DNA of 64,000 nucleotides from Daphnia pulex (Eukaryota > Arthropoda > Branchiopoda > Diplostraca > Daphniidae): NCBI RefSeq assembly GCF_021134715.1, contig NC_060017.1:3534001-3598000 (forward strand), in the 5' to 3' direction. The translations under genes and the position numbers were made by a program. The notes beneath the pieces were generated by a model. That model was not told the DNA's origin, ran no database searches, and worked only from the letters and a program-made list of their open reading frames with translations. Below are positions 37,688-51,522 of the stretch, one piece after another; the stretch's first letter is position 1, and every line of letters begins with the position of its first letter.

Positions 37688-39620
37688 ATGTTTTCAAGTG
37701 CAACGTCGCCGTTGTTTACGACTAGCGTGTTGATGGTGTTCATGGCCTCTTGGTGCGTTCCAGCCGGACGGGCCCAAACCTACGACAGATGCCAACTCGC
37801 CCGCGATTTACTCCACAAATACAAACTGCCGGCCAATCAAATCTCTCAGTGTACGTACGTTGTCCCTGATTTTCCACAAAACATTGAAAGCTGCTGTTTG
37901 CTCGTTGATTTTTATCGATTTACAACGTCAAGGAAATCGCGGGCGGATAAATCTGCTCCGGGGTACAATCTATAGAACTAACGATTTTTTATCCTTGTGT
38001 GTCTTTTTTGTTTTTCTATTTTTGGGCGAATGATTGGCCGTTGGCGTTGCCGGTTTTCGCCTCGATGCTCAGGGATCTGCCTGGTGCGCTGGGAAAGTAA
38101 TTTCAACACGTCAGCCATCGGTTCTCTCAACTCTGACGGGTCGCTCGATCACGGACTATTCCAGATCTCCGATCTTTTTTGGTGCGATCACCAACAGGGG
38201 ATGGACAGCGCCTGCGGCCTCACTTGCGAAAGTATAATCATATCTTTTCTTTAACTAATACATTCAAGTTGAAAACGTTTTATAAATTTTTCGGTTGGGA
38301 TCATTATCTCAGGTCTAAGAAACGAGGATATCAAAGATGACGTCATCTGCGCCAAGCGAATCTTCCGCCAACACCAACACCTGACTGGAAACGGTTTCAA
38401 CGCATGGTATGGATCACACACAATGAAACTCTTATTAATACTCTTATTAATGATTAGTAACTTTTTTATTTCTTTTATTTCTCGTGCAATTAAAAAAGTA
38501 TCGAAGCAATCAAAAATAGTTTTGAGTATACAGCTATATAATAATGGCCGCTAATTTCCAATTGATTATTAATTCTGAATTTAGTATAAAATAGAAACGG
38601 TAAGGGCTTTCTGGTGGCCGCACGAGTTTTACTTTTATCGATTTTTCCTCGTTCATTTGTTACATTTCTGCGCAGAAAGGAAGAGGAAGAAGAAAGAAAG
38701 AAAAAAAGCTCGAAGAAAACTATACAACCAGAAACCGCAATTATAACATAAAAGAAAAAAAAAAAGAGCATCCGAGCACACGACCGGTGTAAACGCTGTG
38801 CGCAGTGCTCTTTAATGCAACGTGTCGGAAAGCCATCAAGAGAGAGAAGTGCTTGGTTGGGTTCCGTATGGGCTGATGGTTCAGAAAGCTGAAAAAAACA
38901 CACACACAATATAAGATCAGTAATAATTCAAATCAAGTTCAACAATCGCTTCGATTCTATTCAAGAAAATTCACAAGAACTCTTCCGCTATACATACACC
39001 AAGTTATAACAAGATTAGAATCTCAAATCTGAAACGGATCAAGAACTGCCGAGCCTGAAAAAGAAAAAGATTTTTTGTCGAAGAAGAATGTCGTGAATGT
39101 CTGACACGATTTTTCGTTTCTTCTTACTGAAGGATGACGGCCAGAGGGGGAGAATGAGCGTGTCAAAGACCGCGAAAGTGAGACATTACAAGTGTTCCAT
39201 TGGCTTCTTGACGAAAGAAGCGCGTTGGACGTCACTCGGTATGCGAGCTGTATTACATCACGCATTTCGGTTATAACACGGGACTGGATGAGTGAATTTT
39301 CATTCTGGAATTCCGTTCTTGATCGTTTTCTTATTCTTCTTGAATCTATTTTTTTTTTTAATTTTTCGTTTCTTGGTTTTGCTTTTCTGGCCGTGCGCAG
39401 GGTGGCGTGGAGGCTTCACTGCCAGGGCGATACGGATTCCTACACGGCCGATTGTAATACCAGCAGCAGCAGCCCATCAGCGGCCAACGATTCGTCGGGC
39501 GCCGATCGGGAGCGGAAACCGCAATTGGCCGCTCAACCAGAAAACCCGCAACAGTCCAACAGCAACTGGCTCTGGTCCCCGTTCAGTCAAGCATTTCCAA
39601 CCGGTTGGCTTTTCTTTTGA
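37688..39620 (+). CDS. c-type lysozyme precursor with C-terminal extension
   Basis: Four exons: 37688-37850, 38073-38231, 38313-38406, 39401-39620; GT-AG and in phase; 211 residues. Residues 1-29 form a signal peptide (cleavage likely after G-R-A), and the mature protein starts Q-T-Y-D-R-C. The enzyme would hydrolyse peptidoglycan in antibacterial defence or digestion. The catalytic Glu is E62 in R-W-E-S-N-F-N-T. The catalytic Asp is D80 in S-L-D-H-G-L-F-Q-I, aligning with the S-T-D-Y-G-I-F-Q-I of vertebrate lysozymes. Eight cysteines of the fold are present (35, 57, then W-C, A-C, T-C, I-C, H-C and C157), and W-V-A-W near the end is conserved. A Ser/Asn/Gln-rich tail of 54 residues follows the last cysteine and ends in an aromatic W-L-F-F; most c-type lysozymes end just after that cysteine. 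The last intron is about 1 kb. Confidence 0.92.
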
Positions 39621-39639
39621 GCACACAGAACAGAAAAGA

Positions 39640-39645
39640 AATAAA
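39640..39645 (+). terminator. poly(A) signal of the lysozyme gene
   Basis: AATAAA lies 20 bases after the lysozyme stop codon. A short 3'UTR is implied. Downstream sequence is CA-repeat and T-rich. Confidence 0.5.
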
Positions 39646-41966
39646 ACGAAACTTACACACACACGTACACACATTTCTATCTCATTTTTTTTTCGAGAGA
39701 GAGAGAGACTTGGCAGTATAGATGGCCATAACATACTTTTATTCTTTTGGCGTGTGCTAAAGGGAAAGAAGAAGAAGAAGAAAAAAGGAGCCCTGATTAC
39801 CAGAACCAGAATGCGGAACCGTCAATATCTATACCTCTTTTCTTCTGCCGCAACATTCATCATCGATGCTATTCACTCCACCCTCTGCTAGAAAATAATG
39901 TGATAGTGTCTCCCGTATAGGGGTGAATATATCAAAGAAACGATATGTTACATTTCTCTCTCTCTCTCTCCAATCAGCGTGAGAGGGAGCCAGGTGAAGT
40001 TGGCCATTACAGACGGTCTAATATGCTGGAATGATGGCGGTTGTATAGGGAAACGGCTACACAGGATGATTCACCCAAATCCAGTTTCGACGTTTAAAGG
40101 CGATAGTAGAGCGCGGAGAAAAATCCCTGCGTCCGCCCACGTCGCTCCATAAATCGGCCGGCGGTATACATTATAACTCTTTTGACGTTGTGCAGTATAG
40201 CATCATCCTGTGCCCTTGACAGGAGCGACATATATTTTTTTTATTTTTTGGAAATTTTACAGCAGAGGACATAATCCCGTTTTCTGTTGGGCTATATAAT
40301 AAGCTCAGGATGGTCGTCATATTTCATCCGCCCTTGATCCAGAAATCCAGATGGTAAATCAATCAAGAAAAGAGGCTCGGCGGATGAGTGTGATTGGTGG
40401 TCGCCCACACACATCTCCGTTGTTTATCCTTTGAAACTTTATATCCTGCGAATCATCACTACTCTCGTCTCTAAATTTCTACTCGTATAGCCTTTATATA
40501 TTGTCGTGAAGTGAAATCACGATGCAAATCAGCACCGCAAATGGGCTATGCAGGGGGAAAGAAACCAGGCACATTGTAGTCCAGCAGTCATCGGTCCGCT
40601 TGCTGTCCCTGTTTTCTTAGTGATTGAAAGAATAGAGCGGGGCCGGGATAGAGAGAACGAACGATCCGGAACGTCGAGGGACATAATCACGCGCTCTTCT
40701 TCGTCGACTGCCGCCGCGATGCGCCGGAATGTTCTTCTGCAGGGCCCATCACTGAAAAAAAAAAAATAAAAAAATAAAAAAATGTTGTGTATAATTACCG
40801 ATAGAGAATAGCATCGATTATCCACACAGAGTTGGTCTTGTGTGAAGAGACAAGTGCGTTCCTTTAAGTAACTTTTTTTGGGGGGAGAAAAATAAATCGA
40901 GGATGGCAGGAGCGGGGTCGCGCTGATTGCGTTTTTACCTTTTTCTTTTCAAGGGGGGAAGGCGGCAGGAAGGAAGGCGAGTGGAACGCGTGCCGAGCTG
41001 CGGTGTGCGGGAGAGAAGAACGCGCCAGCGATTTATTTGATCACCGACCTCGCGCGCGCGAGCTCTTGCGGTTATACTCGTCCCGAGACAGACACAGTTT
41101 CTCGCCTTTTCTGGTTTTCTCTCTCTCTCTCTCCGTGTGTGTGATGCTCTTTGGCTTGATATTCTTCTCTTTCTATTATATATCCAAACGGTTCCACTTC
41201 ACGACCGACTTACCAGCAGCAGAGGACCAGATATGCCGGAGCCAAGCGAATTTCATTATTGTCTTCATTTCTCTTAGACCCATTGGGCGCACACTCTTCC
41301 ATGATTGTGCTAGAGCATGATTTGACTACACTTGTGTTTCTTGCTGGCCCCCTCTTAACGGGCCGTTTGCATCCAACGGGGAAATGTCATCATCCATTTG
41401 TCAAGCCGAGAACAATTTTCCCATTTTTTTGTTTCTCTTGTTCGTTGTCGACTTGTCGGACATTATGTATAGTGTCCTGGCATTCTTCTTCTGTTTTTCC
41501 TTCTTCTATACCCTCCACCAATGGGACGTACGGTAAAAAAACGGCAACTACAAATTGCTTCCACAACGATTGAATGCTGTACGACAGGGAGAAACGAAAA
41601 AAAGGGGAACCGAAAAACACTCCTGATGGTTAAATGGAGAAAAAGAATAATGGTAAGACAGTGGCCGCGGCAGTTGCTGGGATAAAAAGGACAGCGCGAG
41701 GTAATCACGAGGATAACCGGCGTAGCGTGACTGATCCATCCGGCCAGAGCGCTCCCCTTTAAAAGAAAACTAAAAAGAGTTTTGGAAGGGGGAAAACAAA
41801 TTTCCCTTAGAGAAGTGGATATAGCGTCGGTTATCCAGCACTTAGCTAGCGTGATTGCCGCAAACACGCTCTCCAACGTCACATGTATATATGTAGGCTA
41901 ACTCTGTATGCCGATGCACCTTGGATACATACACGCCCGATGTTCACGCGCGTTATTCGACTTAAG

Positions 41967-41984
41967 GAGAGAGAGAGAGAGAGA
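41967..41984. repeat. (GA)9 microsatellite
   Basis: A perfect GA dinucleotide run in the gene-free stretch downstream of the lysozyme gene. Confidence 0.85.
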
Positions 41985-43946
41985 AGAAATGGGCAACTAA
42001 ACTGACGAAATGATTTGAATAGGACATGCTAAAAACCTTTCAATCGAGGAGATTGAGCGGCCTCGAGTTAAACGCGTACAGCAATCAATAACATTCGCTT
42101 TTTTCTTTTCTTTCAGTACTATACTGTATATGTGTGCCGAGAGTTCGACGTAAAAGTATAACAACCCCGGATTCAATTTCAACCTTTCTCCTAAATCGGC
42201 GATGGTATAATATAATCTTATATCGTATTTTTCTTTCTTTTTTTTTCCTATTCTTGGCTATATAGTTGATGTTTTTCCTGAATTTCCCTTTGGCGTCGAG
42301 CCATGACTTTTGGGTAATCGATTTGATTCCTGTGTGTATAGATATCACGTAACTGTTGTGGCGCAATAATCTTTTCTCCGACGAACCGCTGGCTTCGACT
42401 CTCTCTCACTTGCACAGTGTGTCTCTTTTAAAATTCCTATCCGTGGTATTATTAAAGATAAAAGTCAACTGTGCTGCCTAGCTTGGATGCAGTCTCGTGA
42501 AAGCAGAGCGTTTTCTATATCAAATGATATGGATTTAACCGACCGAGAAAGAACGAAAGCTTCCAGCTATAATACAGCAGCTAGTAGCCTACCTAGACAT
42601 CAGGTTGTTTATTGTGTACGCCATCGCGGAGTAATACCCTGGAAAACTTTCACGAGCGCCAGCATCATCCCACACGACAATTCCCTGTAAGCGTATAGCG
42701 CGTTGATGTTTTACAAGTGTTGACTATATCCCCGGACGAGATTCGGTCAAAAACGAGATCGTAACGCCAGGTGGGAAAAAACCCATCATCAACGTCGTAA
42801 CATTCCAAAAACTATCGCCAGCTATCGTCAGTCCAGGAATTTTGTACACAAAGAAAACAAAAAAAGAACAGCAGCTCATAATATACGAAAGAGGCAAACT
42901 TTCTCCACAGAGTGTTGGCCACGCCAAATGAACCGAAGGTTTTATTCGACTTTCATGTGTGGCCAAAGTGTATTTTTAAAAAGCAACAAAAAGAGATTCC
43001 TCCGGTTATAGTAGCTATAGTACATGTATGCGTACGGGCGGAAATATTTGGAGTACCCTACATTCCAGTAGCAGCCAGCAAACATATAGGAAACGATTTC
43101 ATAAATGTATAGGACAATATAAAACACGCACATAAACATATATATATACGTGCGTGTGATGGTCATCAGAAACTCACGCCCAAACGTACGTGAGCTGCGC
43201 ATTCAGTGGTCGGCTGTGGATTTTCTAACCGGCCGCAACCTACTTTGATCGGCCAATGAACGGACGTCATCAATGTAAATTGTTATAGCCTGAGCATTTT
43301 GAGTCTCATTTATTTGTGTGATATTTTATTTTATTTTTTCCTCTTTTAGACCAGCAGCAGCTTTCTTTTATCGAAACCAGCAAACGCAAGAAAAATGAAT
43401 CACTTGTCATCTGCTTTCTTTCTTTCTTTTTTAGAAAATTCAAAGAAAAAACTGATATTTGAGCTTTCCTTTGTCCTGATCCTCTTACCCCACCAGATTG
43501 TTTGTTTTCTTTTATTCGGGCGTCTATTGAAGATATCCAAATCACTATGATACTCTGGGGATGCGTCTTTGAACGAGTTTATAATTCAATCAATTGATGG
43601 CCGGAGCAGCGGAAAAGGGCCAAAACTAGACATAGGAGGGGCCGGCTGAGGGAAATGATAGCGCGGGGAGTTGAAAGCATCCAGCTGTCGGCGATAAGTT
43701 CTAATTAGCCGGGCGCGCGTTGCCTCCGTCGCAGAACGATTGCGGAAGAGTAGTACAGAGTAGTGTAATGCACAGACAGAGCCAGAGAGCTGTTTTTATA
43801 CGTATATTTTTCCTCTCATTTCCCATCGCGGCGGATGGGGAGCAGCGGGCTCCGGAATGACGTCCGCTGGGATGACGACCGATCTCCCCCCTTTTTTTGT
43901 TTGGCCGCCTCCCTGATGATGATTTTTCTCTTCTCTCTCATCGCCC

Positions 43947-43966
43947 GTGTGTGTGTGTGTGTGTGT
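43947..43966. repeat. (GT)10 microsatellite
   Basis: A perfect GT dinucleotide run. Such runs may form Z-DNA but are common in this genome window. Confidence 0.9.
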
Positions 43967-45004
43967 CATCAATTACACGTCCAACTGTGTCTATTAGATC
44001 CATCAGCGGTTGTATGTGTATCATTTATTATATTGTTTTTCCTTGCGTAACCTTCTTCATCATCTCGATGGACTACGTAGTCGACTTGCCTTTATGGAAT
44101 AGATCTGCCGTCCGTCTATCCATATCGGCCAGCGAGCCGGCCAGGCTCCTCAATCGAGCAAAGAGCCGAAAAACGGGAGAAGCTATAATCAGAGAGAGAA
44201 TCAACTGCGCTGGGCCACTAAATTGAAATGGTTGCTACTGCCACTGCTGCTATACTCCTCATAGGGCGCCGTCCAATTGGTTGCGGGTCGTCCAAATAAA
44301 GACATCATACGGCGGGCCAATCAAACTTGTATGTCCGTCTAGCTAGTATATACCTTCAAATCCAATTTCCAAAAAGGACGGAGGTTCTCTTATTATTGAC
44401 TTAAACGAAAGGTTAACATTATTCCCTCTTGACTTCCAAGGCTGGGTCCTGTAGGGTCTTATTAGATGACGGTTTCGGTCTTAAAGCAATTATCTGCTGG
44501 GTTCGTGCACATTTTTACTTTTATCGTATGTGTGGTAGGATCAGCGTAACTTGTTGAGACGAACTATTAGATGCTAAAGTAATCCCTAAAATGATTCGCT
44601 TTTAACCGCTTTTATTGTTTTTGAGCGGTTTGGATTTAGGGGGGAGGTCGATTAATACTTTCAATCGATATCTTAAATTGAAGAGATTAGTGTCGTCTGC
44701 TTTCGAATTTTGTTTTACAAGTTTCGAAAAAGCGAAAGAGACACAAGTTTTAAGATTACAAAGAAAATGGAATCATCACATTTTTGGAAACGTACACGTG
44801 GTGCACGAGAAATAACACACAGAAAAATCAAATTACTAAACTGTGATCGTTGTGTCAACTTTGGTCACGTCTCGTTATAGAATCGCTTAACACATTCTCC
44901 ATGCTGTTCAGCAGGTAAATTACCAGAATACAAATAGAATGCTAATGGGAGCTTCAATAAAATAGTTCAAAATAGAAACCAAAATAGAAATTCAGAAATC
45001 AGTT

Positions 45005-45925
45005 CAAAATTTGTGAGATTTTAGTACCTGACTATACCCATAGCATTGATCATGTAAGCCCCCTGTAGATGCATGGCAGTTTGTTTGTACTGTAATCTTC
45101 GCCTTTTGCAACCTTGTGCAGATTTGAGGCTTGAGCCAGCCATCATAATAACGCAATATGCAAGTTTTGCTTGTCTGGTATTGAACTGCCATCAGCAACA
45201 ATCTTAGCATCATCAGTAGGATAATGATTTGTGTTACTTGTATTCCAGCGAACTACTAGATTTTTTTGAATAATGCATGACTTTCATAATTTCAGTGTAT
45301 TACATGGAAACCTACAATCTCATTTATTTATCTCATTTATAAAAAAATACAGTTTTCCCCCTGTAATTTTCAACTTTTCCTATTTACTTGTTGTAAACAT
45401 TTTTTCGTAACCCATTTTTTATTTTTTATTTAGATAACAGCATCTTCTTTGATTGGAGAATCCACCAATGTTCGGCCGATTTACGTAAAATCTCCTGTTC
45501 CCCTTTCTTGAAATCCCCGTGTACATCCATGTGTGTGTATTCACGAGGGCACCTTTCTACCTATCCCCCTGGAGGATTCAACCATTGTGCAGAAGTAGTG
45601 GATGCCTGGCCGTATTTCCCAGGCTTAAAGGTAGGAAAATTTATCTCTATTCCATTTGGTGGTGGTTTAAATCGTGACATAGGACGGAGTACGATTATTC
45701 CTGAGCTATGCGGTTGACTAGTTTTCTTTTCGCCGTTTTTGTTGACTCAATAAGCGTTCAATTAACTCCTTTGTAGAAAGACTGCAGATCAGGCCCTAGG
45801 TTTTGTACCTCACATCTTTGCCCGTGGGTAAAACAATCAAATTCAAAAAATATTTGAACTTTAGAGTGCAACTAGGAAAGTTTTTTAGCCAAGAGGGACA
45901 AGGCACCTCCGCGTTTGGTCGGTCA
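45005..45925 (+). repeat. diverged ~1 kb dispersed repeat, copy B
   Basis: This is the plus-strand partner of the copy at 12011-13045, in opposite orientation about 32 kb away. Matching blocks appear in the same order along the whole length, from TTTGTGA near 45015, through CTGCCATCAGCAACAATCTTAG near 45190 and GATGCCTGGCCGTATTTCCC near 45600, to GCCAAGAGGGACA near 45890. Copy B is slightly shorter. A donor-like AAAG|GTAGGAA is kept in both copies. No transposase or terminal repeat is visible. Confidence 0.75.
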
Positions 45926-48900
45926 TCTTCATATCCAAATAACGGAAAAAAGCGCACAGAAAGTTACGATCGAACCTAGGTCAATTTTCTTTCCGTATGT
46001 TGTCGAGGACCACCACCATCATCATCATCATCATCATAAAGAATGAAAGAAAAAGAGGGGTGGTAGGGTGGGGGGGAGATTAAACTGATCAGAGCCGCAC
46101 AACTGACCATAGAAGGGAAATATTATCAGGTGAGGAGAGTTGACCATTTTTCTAGCTTCACCTGTCTTCATATTCATTATACTTCTTTTTTTTCTCTCTC
46201 TTTTGAAAAAAGAAGGGGGGTTCCTCCTGTGTATACAGCACGTGCCATGTGTGTGTGTGTGTGTATGTATGAAGCCCCGGTGGTGGTGGGGGAGGTTACG
46301 GATGGCCACCTTTCAGTCGTTGACTTCCTGCCTTCTCAAATCAACTCTCTACTGCTGCTGGCTGCTGCTGGCCGTTGTTTTTCTGTGTTCCATAAGCGAA
46401 TAACCGCAGCCGTAATAAAAACCCGTAGCTTATCTTTTTTCTTTTTCTCCTTCTCCTTCTCCTTCGCCTTTTAAAATACCAATTCATTTGATTACAATTT
46501 CAACGTTATACGTGCGATATAGGCCTGTAAGAGTCTGAGACATAAAAAAAAAGAGAGAAGATGTTTGTCGACCAATAAGCAACTCGCTAACTTTCCCAGC
46601 GATTTCTCTCCCGTTTATCATTTCCCACGGCAATAGAGGCGGAGATACTGTAAAATCTCATTTGCATCACAAAGTCGTTATAGACGATTATATCCGTATT
46701 GTGTTTTAGGCTGAGAGTCGCTTAAAAACCAATAGAAATAAACGGGCGATTTATAAATATTATTATACCCATCCTGTGCACAGGCAGACACATCAGGTTA
46801 CTACTACAACACGGGTGACTTATGGGGGGGTTATTTTTCTACTCCATTTATCTCTTCCTATATATTAGATATCCCCTTTTCGCCCCGCGTTGCATTTTGT
46901 TTCCTTCCTTCCTCTTTTGTCTGTTATTTAGTTAACGATGATGCACGCGTGTGTGTGTGTGTCTGTTACCTGTACAACAACAACACAAAAAAAAGATGAA
47001 CCGGTGTTGTTGTCCCCCCCCCCCTCTCTCTCCAACCCCCTCATATGAGGGTGCTGCTTGCCAGATGACCCACATGGTATAAGTCATTTTACACTCATCA
47101 CGTGCCTCCTGATAAACATTTCTCTCTCTCCCTTTTTTCTTTTTTGTTTCGGTACTTTTATTTTTTTTTTACCTTCGTTTACCCCTCCCCGTTTTTTCCG
47201 TACAGTCATGACTTTGTGTGTCTATTCTAAAATGCACACAATCAAAAAGAGGGAATTTTTTCTCTTTTGAAATGATGAGATATGCAAAAGCCGGCGCTTA
47301 AAAGGTCTAAATCTATTTGAAGTGTATTGTGTTATTTATACGCGAGACGTATGCCCTCATTTAGAAGGTTTCAAAAAGCTCGGCGGTTGCCTATTTTTTT
47401 TTTTTTCAAATTATTATTTTTTTATTAATTCATTCATCTGTGAAGCGAAGACGACATGAATGGGCAATTGAAAAAAAAATTGCAGAGTCATCATCACTTT
47501 CAGAATTGTTGAATGACGTAACGACAGAAGGGAAAGGGGAGTGATAAGAAACGATACACTTTGATATGCAGATGTGCAGACTCGAATGTCTTATACTGAA
47601 TAATTCATACTAAATTCTATTTGACGAAAAGTTGCGTTCATTACCGAATTTTTTGTCCAAAGATACTTGGGTTAGTATTTGTAACATTTACATGAATGCC
47701 GAGTCATTCAAATGGCAGTTACGTTCGATTTTTATTACGTCAGAAGATCTCGGCATTCCTCTGGTGCTGCTGGTCCGAATCAAAACCAAAATCAACTGCC
47801 GCCCTGAATCCGTGACGGTGATTGCTGGGACAGCAGGTGCGGGTGGTGAAGGACGCGCGGCAATTTCAATTAAAACTCGTCTAACTTTTTTCTCTGACGG
47901 CGGAGCAGCGCGTGCGACATCCGCAGAATAATAAAAAAAATAAAAAAAAGGGACAATTTTCCATCCATCTGTGTCCCGGGAGAATTATAAGGGGCGTGTA
48001 CAGTTGACCCTTCAAAACAGGCCCCCACACGTATTATAAGGCAAAACAAAAAAGAAACGATGTTTCAATGGGGTGGGGGGGAGAGAGAAGTGGCAAAGGT
48101 CGATGGCGTCGCTTACCTGCTGACTCTTTGGGGTCGCGTCAAAAGCCGAAGAGGGGGGAGACCCCGATCACCTGGCCTCTTGGCTGTCCAGCGCCCAGTC
48201 AAGGAGAGAGAGGAAACCTTGACGCCGTTTAAAACACTGAAGAAGAGAGAGAGAGAGAGGGGGGGGGCACAACACACACACGTTATAGCCTACACACGAG
48301 CTATTGGAGAGGAGCTGCTATAAGGATTGAAGTCACTGGCGTGTCAGCACCTGCTTCCGCCAAGGAGTGTATAGGAGAAGAAAACGGTTTCTTCTTTTTT
48401 TTTCTTGTCTTTTTCGCTTATCACACAATAGGGAAGAAAGATAGAGAGAGGATTGCGTATAGTTTTCTTGTTTGTTTCCTGTTTTTCAGGTTTTCTTCTT
48501 CGAGTCGTCGGTCGGATTTTCTTCGGCCGGCTCGTGCCAACTTAATTCAAAGGGGACACAGAAATAATAAATATAGCAAGCGCGGGGCTTCATCAGCTGC
48601 TGCTGCTGTTCTAGACCTTATCTTCCCCTTGTAATAATCCTGGGGGATAATATTCTTTTTCAGCTGCAGTCGCCTAATACGTACATGTACACCGTCCATT
48701 AGCTAAGAAAAGTTTTTTTTTTTTTCTTATTATATGCAAGAAACAAACACCCAGGAAGGGGAAACGTATCGCGTCTTATTATTATTATTTTTCATTGGGC
48801 GACCGGCTGCGCGTGCCCCGTCTCCGATTTCTTCCACTTTAGTAGACGACACGATCGGAGTTGAAGAAGAACTCTTAATGGCCGTTTGCTCGACTGTTGC

Positions 48901-51514
48901 GTCATACATTACATCCATGTAGTATGTAAGTCTGTTTGCTAAACGAGATAGCGAACGAGTCGAGTGGTTGTACTATTAGCTACTCAGCAAACGTTTGCCA
49001 TCAGCGCCCGCGCGTTTTTCAAAAAAATTGTTTTGTTTTTGGCGCTCGTGTTAGTCCTTGGTTGTTGATTGTTCTCGCCCGGTTTTTACTCCCACTGAGC
49101 ACATATTGACCGACCCACTTGATGGGCAACCAAACACAAACATTGCCCTTCCAGCATTCTCTCTCTCTTTCTTCCCCGTCAAAACATAACACCGGTATAA
49201 CGAAGTGACACGAAGGACGTAAAGGGGGTGAGGCTCTCCAAGGTGTCAATTGTACACAACAAAAGAAATAAGGGGGAACATGCCACACATATTGACGCTT
49301 GTCTCCGAGTCTCTACTATCGGCTAATGATCTGTACGGTACCTTTTACCCAATCAGTCAATCCGACGTGTCTTGTAGGTGGTGCGGCGGGTTGGTCGTTA
49401 TCAAATCGAAAAAAAGTGGCAGAGAATCGATCACGCTCTAGTAGCCACTAAGGTTAAAAAACAAAACAAAAATAATAATTTAATTTGGGTTACGTCAGAT
49501 ACGCAATCACGAGAAATGTTCGGCATTGGAAATTGTTCTTTAAAGGCCCAAGCGCAAAAATGGTTGTATGCATATATGCGTTACGTAATTGCTGTCAATT
49601 AGGTAATAGTCCTTGGAGGACGCGGAACAAAATCGATTTTTTGCGGTTTCTTTTCTCTCTCTCTCTCTCCCTTCAGCTGGCTGCTGGTTTTTTCGTTTGA
49701 CAATTAATATGACGGACGCTGGCGTCTTCCCAAACTAAATTTCTTTTGTGTTTGTGTCCCTCCAACTGTTGGCCAACGACTCGATTAGCCCTATACTCGT
49801 CTGCTAAATTGTTTTTTTTTCTTTCTTTCTTTCTTTTTCGAGGTGAAATCTAATTATAGCGTATTACAGCCTTAACGGGGTGGCCTCTCTGTCGGCAGCT
49901 CCAACCCAAAAAAGGACAGTTTAAAAAATCGTTAAAAAATTGAAAAAAAAGAGGGAACAAATGGAAACACATCGGACCAATATGACCAGAGGAAAAAAAA
50001 ATAGAGAATAGACTACATTACAGGAGGGTGGAAATAAATTTCCCAGTTTGACCAGATGGCTATTTAGTGATGTTATAGACATATAATATGCAGCAGTTGT
50101 TGCAAAAGGCAACAAGCCAGCAGCAGCAGCCAGCAGCAGCAGCTACTACTAATATCCCGCTGTTTTTATTGTGACGACGAGTAGGAACTTGTATATACGT
50201 GGATATAATATCGTGTCCGCATAAAAATCGGCTGTCGGCGAGGGGGTTGTATAGTGCGGATAAAAAAAGATCGTATCTCTGTATCCCCGGCCATATTTCT
50301 GTCGCTCACGAAAGTCTCCTCATATCGTGTGGATTATAATATTCCGGTCTCTCTTCTATTTCTTTATTGAAACGGACAGCAATGTCCCCCTCGCACTCTC
50401 AACATGTGTCGAGAAAACGAAAGTGTGTTGATAAAAAAGAAATGTCTGTTGACAATCGACTGAAAAAAACGACAAATTACTACCAGTCAGCATTAAGTTT
50501 ATTCTCATAAATATTCGGGGTCGGTGACAACACCTGCCCAGTTCGCAGCCGCAAATAAAAACGTTATGGTGTTGACTGTTCCGTCTATTACATCTCTGTA
50601 ACAAACCTGATTAAATAGACAGAGCAAACGACTTCTTGCCACTGGGCTCTACCCACCACATTAGCTGCTAGCTAGGTGGGGTCGATAGTATACGCAGATA
50701 ACGAATCAGGTGAACAGAGAAGAGGGAAATCTGGACTAGCGCGTTCTGCGATTTGATTAAATATTTAGTAATGCCGTTTAATCCAACCTGTTTTTCTTTT
50801 TCTTATTGACACAAGTGAATCATCACATTTCGGGTTCTACGTGATGACAAACGCGCAGGTGAAAATGTGGGTCTGTCCCATTCGTCAACATATATATATA
50901 TACGTGAGCGTTCCGAATGTGCGAGGGGCCGGGGTCTGCCGAGGTCATTGGGTCTGTCACTGGCGCCAATCGCGGCAAGCAGCAACGAAATGGCACACAC
51001 AGAAAAAAAAAAAAAATGAGGGGCTGTTTGGTATCAGTTAAAACGAATCGTCAATTGCTCTGACTGTCACTCGAGACCAACACGAGCAGAAAAAATTCAA
51101 CCAACCCGGACTTTGTATGTACGTATATATATCCATTCACTTGCAGCTCATGCTAGGCAACAGTTGCCATGACTGGACAGTCGTTTGCGTCGTATCCGGA
51201 TCAGTCCTGCGTCACTGCAGACCTCGGCAGACGTCGTGCAAAGAAGGGTGGATCCCCTCCCCCCTCTAAAAATATATAAAAAAAAAAGATGTGGAACAGA
51301 AAGCGTGGAAACGATTCAAGTGTTTCAAAGTGACGACTATACAGCCTTGACTTGATTGTAGGTTGGTACATAGTCGCCAAACTGCGTACGTGTTGAACGC
51401 CCGCGTTCACTGGATTTTGTTTGTTTCCTTCCATTTGAAACTCCCCTCCTCTTGCCTAAATCGCATTTTATAACAGTTTTTGATTCAATTCAATCAAAAA
51501 GAATTTTGAAAAAA
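45926..51514. other. ~5.6 kb without recognisable genes, upstream of Senseless paralogue B
   Basis: No domain-bearing open frame was found. The stretch contains a CAT microsatellite (46017-46037), a GT run (about 46247-46264), a C run (47014-47024) and CAGCTG E-boxes at 48594-48599, 48661-48666 and 49674-49679. Its position upstream of a Senseless-type gene makes it a candidate enhancer region, but this rests on position and short motifs alone. Confidence 0.5.
46017..46037. repeat. (CAT)7 microsatellite
   Basis: Seven perfect CAT units in non-coding sequence. Confidence 0.9.
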
Positions 51515-51522
51515 TATAAAAG
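51515..51522 (+). promoter_or_regulatory. candidate TATA box of Senseless paralogue B
   Basis: TATAAAAG is a consensus TATA box, with a CAGCTG E-box 26 bases downstream (51548-51553). A leader starting near 51545 would contain a plausible 92-base intron (donor ATCAG|GTGAGT at 51847, acceptor CCGCAG ending at 51938). A second candidate, TATATAG at 52110-52116, is closer to the start codon. Both leaders contain upstream ATGs. Confidence 0.3.

Larger units (their letters stand above)
39646..45004. other. ~5.4 kb without recognisable genes
   Basis: Open frames are short and low in complexity. The stretch holds GA and GT microsatellites (41967-41984 and 43947-43966), poly(A)/poly(T) tracts and TATATA stretches. 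No exon chain or domain is seen on either strand. Confidence 0.55.
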
